The notes beneath the pieces are model-generated. The model saw only the letters and a list, made by a program, of their open reading frames with translations. It searched no databases and had not been told where the DNA came from. DNA of 64,000 nt, from assembly GCF_037176765.1 (NCBI RefSeq), contig NC_090025.1, positions 174,142,040-174,206,039 of the forward strand, read 5' to 3'. The stretch is from Anolis sagrei. Lineage: Eukaryota; Chordata; Lepidosauria; Squamata; Anolidae. A program made the translations under genes and the position numbers. How positions within the stretch are numbered: the stretch's first letter is position 1; every line of letters begins with the position of its first letter. This document shows positions 52,165-63,739 of this stretch, one piece after another.

Positions 52165-53115
52165 GATTTCACTGGCTTCTCTGTGTAGTCTGAGATGGTG
52201 GTTGTTAGTGTGGTGCAGCATTTCTGTGTTCTCAAATTATTTGCCTCAGTCGGGTTGGCTCATCAAGTGCTCTGCTATGGCTGACTTCTCTGGCTGAAGT
52301 AGTCTGGTTGAAGTAGTCTCTAAAAACTACCATGTCAGGCTACACAGAAAAGCCATTGAAATCCACAAGCGTGTGGACAATTTCAACAGAAAGGAGGAAA
52401 CCATGAAAATGAACAAAATCTGGCTACCAGTACTAAAAAAAACTCTAAAATCAAAACATTAATTAAAGAACAAAACTAAAAAAACAGGGGGATTCCAGAC
52501 AAGAAACAATCAGGGCCAGCTAATCACACCCCAACAAAGGATTCCCCAGGTAGTAAGAAGCCGGACATTGAAACTGCAAGGCCATTAAATGTTAATCAAT
52601 ATGGCCAATTACGGAGCCCTGGTGGTGCAGTGGGTCAACTGCTGAATTGCTAAACTTGCTGATCGAAAGTTTGCAGGTTTGAATTCAGGGAGTGGCATGA
52701 GCTCTTGCTGTTAGCCCCAGCTTCTGCCAACCTATCAATTTGAAAATATGCAAATGTGAGTAGATCAATAGGTACTGCTGTGACGGGATGGTAACAGTAC
52801 TCCATGTAGTCATGCCGGCCACATGGCCTTAGAGGTGTCTATGGACAATGCCAGCTCTTCGACTTAGAAATGGAGATGAGCACCAGCGCTCCAGAGTCGG
52901 ACATGACTGGACTTAAATGTCAGGGGAAAACTACCTCCTCAAACAGACAAGAGTTCTTTCTTCCACCCTGGACATTCCACAGATATATAAACCCCACTTC
53001 TCTACCATCCAATAGACCTCACAACCTCTGAGGATGCCTGCCATAGATGCGGGCAAAATGTCAGGAGAGAATGCTTCTGGAACATACAGCCCATAAAACT
53101 CACAGTGACCCAGAG
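52165..53115 (+). mobile_element. Penelope-like element with inverted 5' segment, split by a SINE (broken)
   Basis: The part from about 52322 is forward (AGAAAAGCCATTGAAATCCAC, ATTTCAACAGAAAGGAGGAA) and ends with the family terminus near 53115. The part before it (about 52185-52312) matches the same element in inverse orientation (compare 36565-36700). A Sauria-type SINE occupies 52612-52936. Fossil copy. Confidence 0.8.
52612..52936 (+). mobile_element. Sauria-type SINE, full length
   Basis: tRNA-like head (GGTGGTGCAGTGGGTCAACTG, GTTTGCAGGTTTGAATTC), body (TAGTCATGCCGGCCACATGG) and Bov-B-like tail (GAGTCGGACATGACTGGAC, TTAAATGTCAGGGGAAAAC). Confidence 0.95.
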
Positions 53116-53265
53116 CCAATCTTGTTTGTAACTTGGAGCTTGCCTGTATTTCAGTATTTTGGAACTATTTTTGATCTGCATTTGTGTGTGTTCTTAAACA
53201 TTATCCCTGTATGATGTACAACACACCAATTTTAGGTCTCAAAACCACTTCCTTGTGCGATATTA

Positions 53266-53463
53266 CAGTAAGACCCCTGTATTTGCTGGTGGAAATGAAA
53301 AAAATGTAGATAACAGTGAATCTTATTGAAATGAAGTATGTTTGGCACAGAAATACTGTAGAACACTATTTGAGGGTATAGAAAATGCCTAGATGACCTA
53401 TTCTGTCAGAAGTGGATAAATGAAATTGCGGTTACCAGTCCTCTGGATATAAGGACTGTAATG
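53266..53463. mobile_element. Possible pogo/Tigger-like remnant
   Basis: ACAGTAAGACCCCTGTATTTGC at the left and CCAGTCCTCTGGATATAAGG, ACTGTAA at the right look like decayed Tigger-type ends. Confidence 0.35.
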
Positions 53464-53860
53464 CATGTGGAATTCATTAGATTTAGATGGATGCGAGGCT
53501 GCTGTTTAAATGGTGGAAGTGGGAATGTTTAACTCTAGTGAAGTGCAAACACGCTTGCTGGGCAGTGGAAACAAAGACTTCACCTTGTTTATCCGTGAGC
53601 CCAGGTTTACCTTCTGAGCCCTGAATTTCGTTTCCTTCCCCCTTGGAATGGCAGCTGAAGTCAGCAGCATAAAGAACTCTTTATGCTAAGCTGGAGTTGC
53701 TACTACCACGGAGAGGCCCAGAGAGAGATGAATCCAGGTGCAGAAAGTTTGCACGCCACTTAGGAAAGGGAGGGCAGTGGGGAGGCGGACAGAGATTTTT
53801 TCAAGAAAAAAACCCACATAGCATTTAATAATGCAAGTTTTCATCTCTCAGGCATTGGAA
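53464..53860. other. CREB3L2 intron 1, non-repetitive stretch
   Basis: No repeat recognised, balanced base composition; contains GCAGCATAAAGAACTCTTTATGC (53665-53687), with the palindrome GCATAAAGAACTCTTTATGC. Candidate regulatory element by inference only. Confidence 0.3.
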
Positions 53861-54059
53861 CCATTTTGTGCTTTGCGCCAGTATACCAGTGTATGTGAGA
53901 AACATTGTATATTTAAAAATATGAGGGACATTGTATTTTAACAGCTGAGTTCTACTCAAAGTTGAGAAACACAGCACAATATTGTTTTCCATAGTGGCAA
54001 TAGTTTAACTGTACTTTAACAATACCTTTTTTGTATGTTTGAGCTCTATCTTGATCAGT

Positions 54060-54475
54060 GTAGGTTTTAGTACGCTGCTTTGAGTTCTGGGAGAAAGGTG
54101 AAAAATAATATTATTAATAACAACAATAGGAGAAGTAATGATCATAATAATGAGAAGAAGAAGCTGTATGTGAGTTGGACTACAATTTTGAAAACCTATC
54201 CATGCTTGCTCGTTAATCCGTTTGGATGATTCAGTTGGGTAAATTCTTACCCACTAAAATTGGTGATTGAGGGAATAAGGAGTTGAACTGGAAAATATTG
54301 ATAATTATAGTTTTAATGGTTTTATATAGATTTTTTATTATGTTATACTAAATGTTTTAAATTGATATGCATGTAAGTTGTGGCATCAAATTGTGCCAAT
54401 CTGTATGCCGCCTTGAATCACCTTCGGGCTGAGAAAGGCGGGATAAAAATGCTGTAAATAAACAAATAATTTTAA
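54060..54475 (+). mobile_element. Two L2-type LINE 3' tails
   Basis: One tail at about 54060-54130 (CGCTGCTTTGAGTTCTGGGAG, AAAGGTGAAAAATAATA) and one at about 54320-54475 (TGTATGCCGCCTTGAATCACC, GGGCTGAGAAAGGCGGGATA, TAAATAAACAAATAA). Confidence 0.65.
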
Positions 54476-54703
54476 ATGTGTTTTACATATCCTGATGTCA
54501 CCTTATTGTACTCTTATGTAATATCTATTGCAACACATCTGGACTTAGGCCATTGTTCTGGATGCAGATAATGTGTGTTCTATAGGTCTTGTGAACGGAT
54601 ATATTTTATAGAACTAAAATATTGGGATAATTTCATGTTGCAGAACATGATGTCACAGGTATTAAGGCTTTATGGCAAAATAGAGATGTACTACCATGTA
54701 AAT

Positions 54704-55139
54704 CAGTGGTTCTTAACCTGTGGGCCGTGGACCACCATTGGCCACGAGGATGAAAATATGGTCCACGAAACTCCTTCCTCTTTATTTTATTTTATTTTAT
54801 TTCCGCTTCTTTCGTGCCACCTGCCACTCTTTCCCTGATGTTGACCAGCCGTGCCCCCTTGGATAGACCGCATCAGCTCTAGATTATTAAATATGGTTTT
54901 CTGTGGGCGAGCAGATGGCGACTACTGGGTGGCATATGTTCTGTATCAGAAACTAGAGCTGATGTGGTCTATCCAAATCAGTTTTCTGAATCAGCACCCC
55001 AAATAACTAAACCAAATCTAAAGTCGACCAAAAACGGATTCTAGTGTTGGAGAGTGGTCCCTGGTCAGAGTGGTCCCTGGTCAAAGTTGCCACTGGTCAA
55101 GTGGTCCCTGGTAAAAAAAAAAAAGGTTGGGAACCACTG
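54704..55139. mobile_element. hAT non-autonomous element, family B, copy 1 (436 bp)
   Basis: Termini CAGTGGTTCTTAACCTGTGG and GGTTGGGAACCACTG, 8-bp duplication ATGTAAAT / GTGTGAAT (two mismatches). Shares internal blocks with 58696-59256 (TTATTTCCGCTTCTTTC, GATAGACCGCATCAGCTCTAG, TCTGTATCAGAAACTAG). GTGGTCCCTGGTCA repeats near the right end. Confidence 0.88.
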
Positions 55140-55539
55140 GTGTGAATGTCTAACTGCTAGAGGAAACTAGGAGAGCTGATTGGGATGTCAATATCTTCAG
55201 TCCACCTTACTGTCATATACCTCTTCCTGGTCTGTTGACACTGACTTTCTACTTTTACCTTTCCATCAGCTTATAGGCATGACGACTATTATGGCAGTAG
55301 TAATATAGTGAAATATATTAATGACTAATCATTTTGTTATTTTTCTTTTGTACTTTTCCTTGCATCTATACCTGATCTAACAGTCAGCTTATTTGAAGCA
55401 TTGCTTGTGTATCTCCATGGTTGACATCTAGGTGAGCAACCTCCAAGTTGGTGCAAGGGAGACTTATAACAGGTGGCTTCCATACTCTGTTACTGGTGTG
55501 CTTTTCAACTGATTTATAGTCAGTAATGATTTAATTTAA

Positions 55540-55680
55540 TCATACCCTTTGTAAAATTGCTTGTCTTGTAATGTTATAACTTTTATATATTGTATCTGTA
55601 CCCTTTAACATCTATGAGTGATCCTCCTTGAGTCCCAGCTTTTGAAGAAAAATGAGATGTAAATAAAATAAGAAACAACA
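55540..55680 (+). mobile_element. L2-type LINE 3' tail, diverged
   Basis: GAGTGATCCTCCTTGAGTCCC, GAAAAATGAGATGTAAATAAAAT. Confidence 0.55.
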
Positions 55681-55689
55681 AATGCAAGG

Positions 55690-56985
55690 GCTCTATGCTA
55701 TCTAAATCGGTATGGGGATGATAGTGACAACTCTAAATTAGCTGTATTATACAGTTTGCTGTTTTATCCATTGATTACACAGCATATATTCTCGGATTAA
55801 CACTGTTGACTGGCAGTGAGGTGAAACAGCAACCACACTTGAAGCAATAACTTCCCTCTTTCTAATCTGCCAATTTGCATTAGTTTTGTATAAGGTTTTT
55901 GTGGTTTTATTCAGAGAGTTTCCCAGGCATTAAATATCTTGCCTGGGGAATTTTGGACATTGCAGTCCCAACAAGTAACTTCCCAAGGCTTTAGTTTTGT
56001 ATCAGCAGAGAAGGGAAAACTGCCATATTTTGTTCCATATATGCTAAATTGAAAATGTTAATCCAGTAAAGGTAGAGATTTTTGAAAGAACTATGTATAC
56101 ATTTCAGGGTTCACTGAGAATTAGTAAAACTACGTATTCAAACGAGTTTAAAGTTCCGGATGCAGATACGCCCTCTGGATTGGAAAAAATGGTCAGTAAC
56201 TCTAGTCTTCCCCTTTCTTCTAATAATACTAATCCACTTATGTAAGTAAAATAAAGGATCAGCACACCTTCAAATCCTTTTTACAGTGTTGATCCTGTAC
56301 TGGCCAACCAATGTCAACATATTGATATAGATGGGAAACTCTGAGCTTCCAAGGCAATGGGAAGGTCAGGTTCCTTGTAACCAGGAACTTGTAAATGTCA
56401 AAGGATTACCAGAGTATTTGAGTCAAACCTCTTCCTCATGATGTGGTTTTTAAAAAGTAAACCTTTTTTTTAAAAGCACAGCTCTTGTACTGCAGTTTAC
56501 CTTTGTACTGGATGCATTTAAAACAGAAATGTATGATAACAAAACTGGAGGGGGGTATTAAGCTTATTAACCAAAGAGTATGCTTCTGTGTATTTGTATC
56601 TGTTAATACCACAACTAGACAAAGTGGGACAGATGATCCACAGTGTTATGAAAAGGATGGAAGTCATTAGGGATAAATATGTTATTCTATTACCAAAAGA
56701 AGTTTAATGCTTGATGCAAGGTATTGCCTTTTCTTATCAGGCAGCCTAATTTATGTTCCCTCTGACCTTCAGTGTAGTTTAGTTATTCTGTGCAGTTTTA
56801 ACTTTGCATCTTTTCTGGCTGGTTAATTTTGATTTTAAAATCTAGTCCTAATAACATATTCATTTGATTGGTTTGGATTATTGTAAACAACCTTAGGGAC
56901 TCTTGTTAGGCTTGAATTTTGGTCTAGAAACATATCTACTGTTGGGTAACTAATTCAGATGGGAACTAAGAGCTGTGCTCTCTAA
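55690..56985. other. CREB3L2 intron 1, unassigned
   Basis: About 1.3 kb AT-rich DNA with no recognised exon or repeat. Confidence 0.5.
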
Positions 56986-56999
56986 ATATAATAGTAATA

Positions 57000-57665
57000 A
57001 TTATAGTAATAATTATAATAATACTTTATTTATAACCTTCCCTCTCTCCCCGAAGGGAGTCGGAGTGGTTTCCAAAGTATAACAAAAATGGCAAACATTC
57101 AGTCCCAAGAACAAACAAACAACAATCAAGATGAAACATGAAAGAAAACAAATTAAATATGACTTATAAACAACTGAACTTAACTAAGGATAAACTAAAT
57201 GAACATAATATATAAACTAAATGAACATTGCAATATTTCTATGTGTTCTGCCTTAACCGTTCACTGTATTTTTTCTTACTTACTGAAACTAAATGAACAT
57301 AATAATAAAATGAACATAAACTAGATTACACAGGTAGGTCTTTGAAAGGAGAGGAGAGAGGGGGGCATTTTTAGTTCTTTAGGGAGGGAGTTCTAGAGGT
57401 GGTGAGTAGCGGAGAAGGCCCACTCTCTCGTTCCCACCAAACGTGTTTGAGATGGGAATGGGACTGAGAGCAGGGCCTCCTCCGCTGACCACAGTGCTCA
57501 TACTGGTTTGTAAGCAGAGATGCGGTTTTTCAAATAGTTTGGGCCCAAACCATATAGGGTTTTATATGTGATAACCAGCACTTCGTCTGACTGGCAGCCA
57601 GTGGACCTGCCGTATCATGGGAGTGAATCTCTCCCTGTACGGTGTTCCAGTTAGTAACCTGGAGT
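57000..57665 (-). mobile_element. L2 LINE 3' end
   Basis: Reversed tail TATTTATAACCTTCCCTCTC, CCCCGAAGGGAGTCGGAGTGG; then GAGAAGGCCCACTCTCTCG, GAGAGCAGGGCCTCC and CCAGCACTTCGTCTGACTGG, the same L2 3' ORF/UTR segment as at 40100-40330. Frame not preserved. Confidence 0.8.
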
Positions 57666-57669
57666 TCAT

Positions 57670-58465
57670 AGAGAATTCATAGATGGTTATGTATTCATAC
57701 AAAGTACATATGCCTTGTTTTGGGAGATCTGCATGACCCAAACTTGGAAAAGAATTGTTTGGATGAAAACAATACAGTTAGTGGGATGTCTGGGGGATTC
57801 TGGGATGGCTCAGTGCACATACCTGTATGTGGATGTCTTACACTATTTTGGACACAGGAGCCTACACAGATAGCATTCATATGACAAAAAGTCCATGGTT
57901 CAACTTCCACCAGACCTTGTGGCTTTTTTGTCATAAGAGCAGAAAGGTTGTTCTTTGAGATGAGCTGGGGAAACTTTGAGCCTTCCTTATCTCCTGCAGA
58001 TAAACTACTTAGTAAGATTGGTTAAATGTAGGCGCCAACTTGTAGTGCCTTGGTTTCCTGTTTTTCTTAGAAATACTCTCAGCCTTTCTTCAGATAAGGT
58101 CTGTGTCAAAGGTGAAAACCATGGGATTTCCAGCTGTTTGGGTCTACCATTCCCACTAGGCCCACTGACCCTGGCAAGGAGATGGCAAGCATTGGTGGAA
58201 AGAACATCTGAGGAGCCACTTTGATTTCTCAGAAAAAGAGTACTTTCTGTGTGGATTTCCTTTAGTTTCCTGTGGCTTTGTTTTAGAATTATGTGTGGTT
58301 TCATCTCTCTGTTAAGTGGAAAGCTCAATTTTCATAGATGTTGCATACTTAACCCTTCATCCAAAACAAATACAAGTTTAAATATATTTACAATAAATTG
58401 TTTTCATTGTATGGGTTAATTTGGCTGTATTTTTACTTATTCGTATTTTTTTCTATTTGTTTTCA
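57670..58465. other. CREB3L2 intron 1, unassigned
   Basis: No recognised repeat or exon. Confidence 0.5.
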
Positions 58466-58467
58466 TT

Positions 58468-58532
58468 TTTGTAAGCTGCTTTTATTCTTAGTTCTGGTGG
58501 AAAGGTGAGATATAAATGAAAAATCTTTATAT
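58468..58532 (+). mobile_element. L2-type LINE 3' tail, short
   Basis: TGTAAGCTGCTTTTATTCTTAG, GGTGGAAAGGTGAGATATAAATG. Confidence 0.55.
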
Positions 58533-58695
58533 CCTCTTGTCTTACATTCAGGCCTTTGAGAATGTTGGGACCAAAAATCATACTTCTTTATATAACACTG
58601 CAATATTTCCATGTGTTCTGTCTTAACCGTTCACTCTTATATACCTGTAATACTTACTGAAATAATACTAAATATGCAATCATGTTTCTTTAAAG

Positions 58696-59256
58696 CAGTG
58701 GTTCCCATTTTTTTTTATAACCAGGGACCACTTGAACACGGACTACTCTTTAACATTAGTACCAAAAGGGTTACGAGTCCATTTTTGGTCAACTTTAGAT
58801 TTGTTTTGGTTATTTAGGGTGCTGATTCAGAAAACTGCATTGGCTATACCACATCAGCTCTATTTATTTTATTGTATTTTATTTTATTTCCGCTCCTTTC
58901 ATGCCACCTGTCATTCTTTCCCTGACACTGACCAGCCGTGCTCCCTTGGATAGACCACATCAGCTCTAGTTTCTGATACAAAACATATGCTATCCAGTAG
59001 TTGCCATCTGCTCACCCACGGAAAACCGTATTTAGTAGTCTAGGGCTTATGTGGTAGTAGTAATCTTTCATGGGTAGCCAGCCTCTCCCCTCCCGACATC
59101 TCCGTAGCCTCTGCACTAGAAGAGGGTTTCATGAGACCAGTCGCTCCCATTGCCGCGTAGTTTCAAGGCAACAGTGTAGTAATGGTGAGGTCGTGGACCA
59201 TATTTTCATTCTTGCAGATCACTGGTAGTCCACGGATCACAGGTTGGGAACCACTG
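58696..59256. mobile_element. hAT non-autonomous element, family B, copy 2 (561 bp)
   Basis: Termini CAGTGGTTCCCATTTTT and AGGTTGGGAACCACTG with exact 8-bp duplication CTTTAAAG (58688-58695, 59257-59264). Shares blocks with 54704-55139, some in the same and some in opposite orientation. Confidence 0.93.
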
Positions 59257-59264
59257 CTTTAAAG

Positions 59265-60085
59265 TAACAGTGTGTCCTGTGCATTAGATATCAGTTCTTT
59301 CTTTGAAGGATTGTCCAATATTAAGTTTAATTTAGTTAGAAGAAGGGACAACTGAGGTTTAGAATTTTCCTATTCAACAGTCGGGACCTGGAAAAGCAAA
59401 CAGGATACATTTCACCTGTTTACAATCTTTCCTGCGATGAGGATATGTATTGCATTTCTATTTAAATCACAATATTTTTTTCTAAACATGTTTATACATA
59501 TAAATTAATGTATGCAGATCTGTGGGTGAGCGCATGAGAAAGGGCATGCAAATGTGATGTGTTTCCTCACAGGGTAGTGCTGTTCTTTTCCAGTAATATT
59601 GCCACCCGGTGGCAGTGTGATATCGGGTGTTTTTAGTGGGAATAAAGACATCATCCCACACAGCGGGGAGGGGAGAAACCAAATCCAAATGCTGAGGCAT
59701 TATTTTTATCTGTAAAATGTTATTACCTCATTTGGCCTTTTCAGAAGCTGTTCCTCTTTATTGCAGTGAATACCCAGGGTGACTGACATGCTTGTCGCTT
59801 TCAGAACAGCTCAGGGATGACTCAGGAATGAAAATAGGTTAATGCAGGTTCAGGTGACACCAAATTCAGTGTAGTTTCCCTTATGCAATCCTTCTACTTT
59901 CCTGCACAGAAGGAGAAAAGGGTTTCAGAGGTTCTAAAATTGATATAGATTTATTTATACCTTCCTTCTTGAATTTAGATGGCTTCCCACCTGAAAGCAT
60001 TGTATACTTTTATGCTGACATATCAGACTCACCAGAACATCAGTAAGGAATGTCTTAGCCTCCAGAAATTTAACTACCACTCCCA
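59265..60085. other. CREB3L2 intron 1, unassigned
   Basis: No recognised repeat or exon. Confidence 0.5.
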
Positions 60086-61312
60086 TCATAGAATCATAGA
60101 GTTGGAAGAGACCTCGTGGGCCATCCAGTCCAACCCCCTGCCAAGAAGCAGGAAAATTGCATTTAAATCACCCCTGACAGATGGCCATCCAGCCTCTGCT
60201 TAAAAAACTCCAAAGAAGGAGCCTTCACCATGCTCTGGGGCAGAGAGTCCCACTGCTGAACAGCTCTCACAGTCAGGAAGTTCCTCCTAATGTTCAGATG
60301 GAATCCCCTTTCCTGTAGCTTGAAGCCATTGTCCCGTGTCCTTGGAAACAGAAAACAAGCTTGCTCCCTCCTTCCTATGACTTCCCCATACATATTTATA
60401 CATGGCCAACATATATCCTCTGCCTTTGCTTCTTCAGGCTAAACATGCCCAGCTCTTTAAGTCATTCCTCATAGGACTTGTTCTCCAGACCCTTGATCAT
60501 TTTAGTCACCCTCCTTTGGACACATTCCAGCTGGTCAACATCCTTTCAATTGTGGTGCCCAGAACTGGACACAGTGGGATTCTAGGTATGGTCTGACCAA
60601 GGCAGAATGGAGGGGTAGCATGACTTCCCTGGATCTAGACACTGAACACTTATTTATGTAGGCCAAAAATCCCATTGGCTTTTTAGCTGCCACATCACAT
60701 TGTTGGATCATGTTTAACTTGTTGTCCACGAGGACTCCAAGATCTTTTCCCCACATACTGCTGTTGAGCCAGGCGTCCCCATTCTGTATATTTGCATTTC
60801 ATTTTTTTCCTGCCTACGTGGAGTATCTTGCATTTGTTCTTGTTGAACTTCATTTTGTTAGTTTTGGCCCATCTCTCTAATCTGTTAAGATCATTTGAAT
60901 TCAACTCCTGTCTTCTGGAGTATTAGCTATCCCTCCCAATTTGGTGTTGAATGCAAACTTGATGATCACACTTTCTACCTCTTCATCTAAGTAATTAATG
61001 AAGATGTTGAACAGGACCAGGCCCAGGACGGAACCCTGCGGCACTCCGCTCGTCACTTCTTTCCAGAATAAAGAGGAAGCATTGGTGAGCACCCTCTGGG
61101 TTTGTTCACTTAACCAATTACAGATCCACTTAACTGTAGTTTTGCCTAGCTCACATTTTACTAGTTTGTTTGCCAGAAGGTCATGGGGACCTTGTTGAAG
61201 GCCTTACTGAAATCCAGATATGCTCCATCCATGGCTTTCCCTGCATCTATCCAGCTTGTAATGCTATCAAAAAAAGATCAGATTAGTCTGGCATCACCGG
61301 TTTTATGATAAA
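60086..61312 (-). mobile_element. CR1 LINE, 3' 1.2 kb
   Basis: Longest CR1 here. 3' end ATAGAATCATAGAGTTGG at the left. - strand frames encode [20 protein letters not shown] (61050 region), [40 protein letters not shown] and WDSLPQSMVKAPSLEFFKQR. Multiple frame changes; the catalytic FADDT reads FAFNT. Confidence 0.95.
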
Positions 61313-62610
61313 TCCTTTTCTACGGGCTGTTCTGACTAGGGCTGTAGTGGAAAGCCCCCTAATATCTGGAAGGCCATCCATTCTCAAGGCTGGTTTGAGT
61401 CCAAAGAAGAATTAATACCACAGTATTGAAAAAATTTGCAAGCAGTTTTGTTTCTCTAAAAAAGTAAGGAATAGCCCCTTTTGCCAAGTATTTCTCACAA
61501 GTGTGAGGCTAAAAAAGGGGAAGACTAATGTTTTGCTTATATTATTTCACTTTTTTTATTGTTAAAGCAGTAGCTGGTTTCTTGAGGAACATCTGTTTCT
61601 CTCATCTTGGGGAAATTCTATATGACCAATCCAGTTACCTGTATCGGTTGTGTTTCTCTCTCTGGTGTCTTGTATCTAACGTTTCCTTTCTCCTTAATGA
61701 AATGTGTGCTTTTGTCATTTTGCAGTTTTCGTCACAGCTGTCTTTGCGATTTGAACACTTTGCATGTGTGCTTTTTGCAGACTAGCATGAGTTCTGAGAC
61801 AAAAAGTGGCCATCTTTTTGAGAACTGGATTTAGTCTTCATCTTATACCATTGCTATTTTTAATGTAAAGTTGGAAAAGGAAGGAAGAGCAAATGCAAAG
61901 GTATAAGTGTATGTTTTGAGTATATTCATCTCTTCCTAATGGACGAGACGAATATTTAAACATGAGGATGGATTTGCTGCTTACATTAGCTTTCCAAACT
62001 CTCCGACCCCTCCTGTAAAAGGAGCAAAGACCACCACCAGAAATGCTGCATTCATGCCTTATATTTGTCAAGTAACAAAAGGCCTTTTCACGGAGCAAGC
62101 CCCAGCAAGCAACCTGGCGCCTGCTGGACCTCCAGATGTGAGATTCCATTGTAAGCTCCTGCCAGATTCTGGCTTTCCCTTGCTAGCTTTCTGCCTCCAG
62201 CTGGAAATGTTGATTCACTTGCAACTCCCTAAAGGCGTGCATTCGTGCGCACATACACACTCCCAAAAATTCACAGCAGAAACATTACTTGTGTTAGTTT
62301 GGAAGGACAAATGCTCTCATGTGAGCAAATGCGTTGTGATTAGGGGAAGCCTGGGCAGGCCCAGAACTAAGTGTGTTGTAGTGAGGTGGCCTCTTGGGGT
62401 GGAACTGTACAGCAAGAATATATAAAAACACACGCTTAAATAAATTTTGTTAACTCCTAGTGCTGTGGAGTACACCCCTGATAAAAATGTATCTACAATA
62501 TACAAACTTTATTCAGGTGTTTGGCAGGCACTCATCCTTAACACATGTGAGAATGGGATCATGCATGTTACCCATTTTTGGATCCTTTCCTTTTGCATAT
62601 ATGAAGCAGA
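61313..62610. other. CREB3L2 intron 1, unassigned
   Basis: About 1.3 kb without recognised repeats; no exon resembling CREB3L2 exon 2 was seen. Confidence 0.5.
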
Positions 62611-62622
62611 GAGCCTGTAGAG

Positions 62623-62757
62623 CGGTGGTTCTCAACATGTGGGTCCCCAGATGTTTTGGCCTTCAACTCCCAGAAATAGTAACAGCTGGTAAACTGGCTG
62701 GGATTTCTGGGAGTTGTAGGCCAAAACACATGGGGACCCGCAGGTTGAGAACCACTG
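62623..62757. mobile_element. hAT palindromic MITE (135 bp), copy 4
   Basis: Termini CGGTGGTTCTCAACATGTGG and GGTTGAGAACCACTG, exact 8-bp duplication CTGTAGAG (62615-62622, 62758-62765). Confidence 0.95.
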
Positions 62758-62949
62758 CTGTAGAGGTTCTCTGATTGAGTCAGATCATTTAAAAAATTAC
62801 TCATCAAGAATATTCAGAATATAAGTGATTCTCATCTTTAGACATGTTGTTTTTGTTTGAGGACAGCAGTGATTATGCGGGTGGCTTTTCCAACTCCTGA
62901 ATAGGACTACATATCAATTGAATAGCAATTTCATCACCATATTTCTGGT

Positions 62950-63476
62950 CCATCCTTTGTTGGGATATCAGCCAGCATGCCAACAACTTAAATAAAAAAA
63001 AATAGCTTCCTAAGATCTACAGAGACACTTGCAGGGACATCTCAGCAAACCAGAGTCCAAAAGTGGCAGGCTAAAACCCAGAACCTTAACCAATGGCTGC
63101 GACTGGATGAGAAATTCCCTCATGGGCACACAGAAGGCTGGGCTACCTGGAAGGTGCTGAACAGGCTGCGCTTTGGCACCATGAGTTGCAAATTCAGTCT
63201 TAAGAAATGGGGCTATAAAGTGGAGTCCGCAAGTGAAGTCCACAACATGCAAGTGTAGAGAAGAGCACACCACATACCACTTCCTACAATGCAGCCTGAG
63301 CCTGCTACATGCACTATGGAGGACCTTCTTACAGCGACACCAGAAGCACTCCAAGTAGCCAGCTTCCGGTCAAAGGAAATTTAGCACAATGCCAAGTTTT
63401 TAACTTTGTTTGTGGTTTCTTATGCATTATCACTGTATTTTCAATTTGCTTCTGACACAATAAATAAATAAATAAA
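62950..63476 (+). mobile_element. Vingi-like LINE 3' end, decayed
   Basis: It corresponds to 2725-3276 of the young copy: GATATCAGCCAGCATGCCAAC, TCTACAGAGACACTTGCAGG, GTCCAAAAGTGGCAGGC, ACTATGGAGGACCTTCTTAC and the (ATAA)n end. Frame interrupted by several changes. Confidence 0.88.
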
Positions 63477-63494
63477 CCATGATGACTCCGCCTT

Positions 63495-63735
63495 GTGAGA
63501 TTCTCAGGCTTGTAGTTCAATAAGATACGGAAAATTCTCTGCTAGAGAAGGCTGTTGCAGTCCCAAGGTACCATATTCACAGAGTACCTTGGGGACTGTA
63601 GTGTTCATTGGAGTTTGCTTGCAGAGTATTCTAAGTACCTTGCTGAACCATGAATCCCAGAATTTCACATGATGGAACTGTGGCGGTCAAAGTGATATCA
63701 AAGTGTTATAATTGTGCAGTGCAGGCACATCAATA
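63495..63735. mobile_element. Possible MITE, distant relative of the TGCATCTACACTG family
   Basis: AGGCTTGTAGTTCAATAAG, GCTAGAGAAGGCTGTTGCAG, CCATGAATCCCAGAATTTC and GTGCAGTGCAGGCACATC keep the order of the family at low similarity. GGTACCATATTCACAGAGTACC in the centre is a near palindrome. Confidence 0.5.
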
Positions 63736-63739
63736 AGAA

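Noticed and set aside
62054-62425. A 123-codon open frame in CREB3L2 intron 1
   Set aside because: No recognisable domain, no splice context, and no similarity to CREB3L2 exon 2 (expected to start with HFSELLDEF-like residues).
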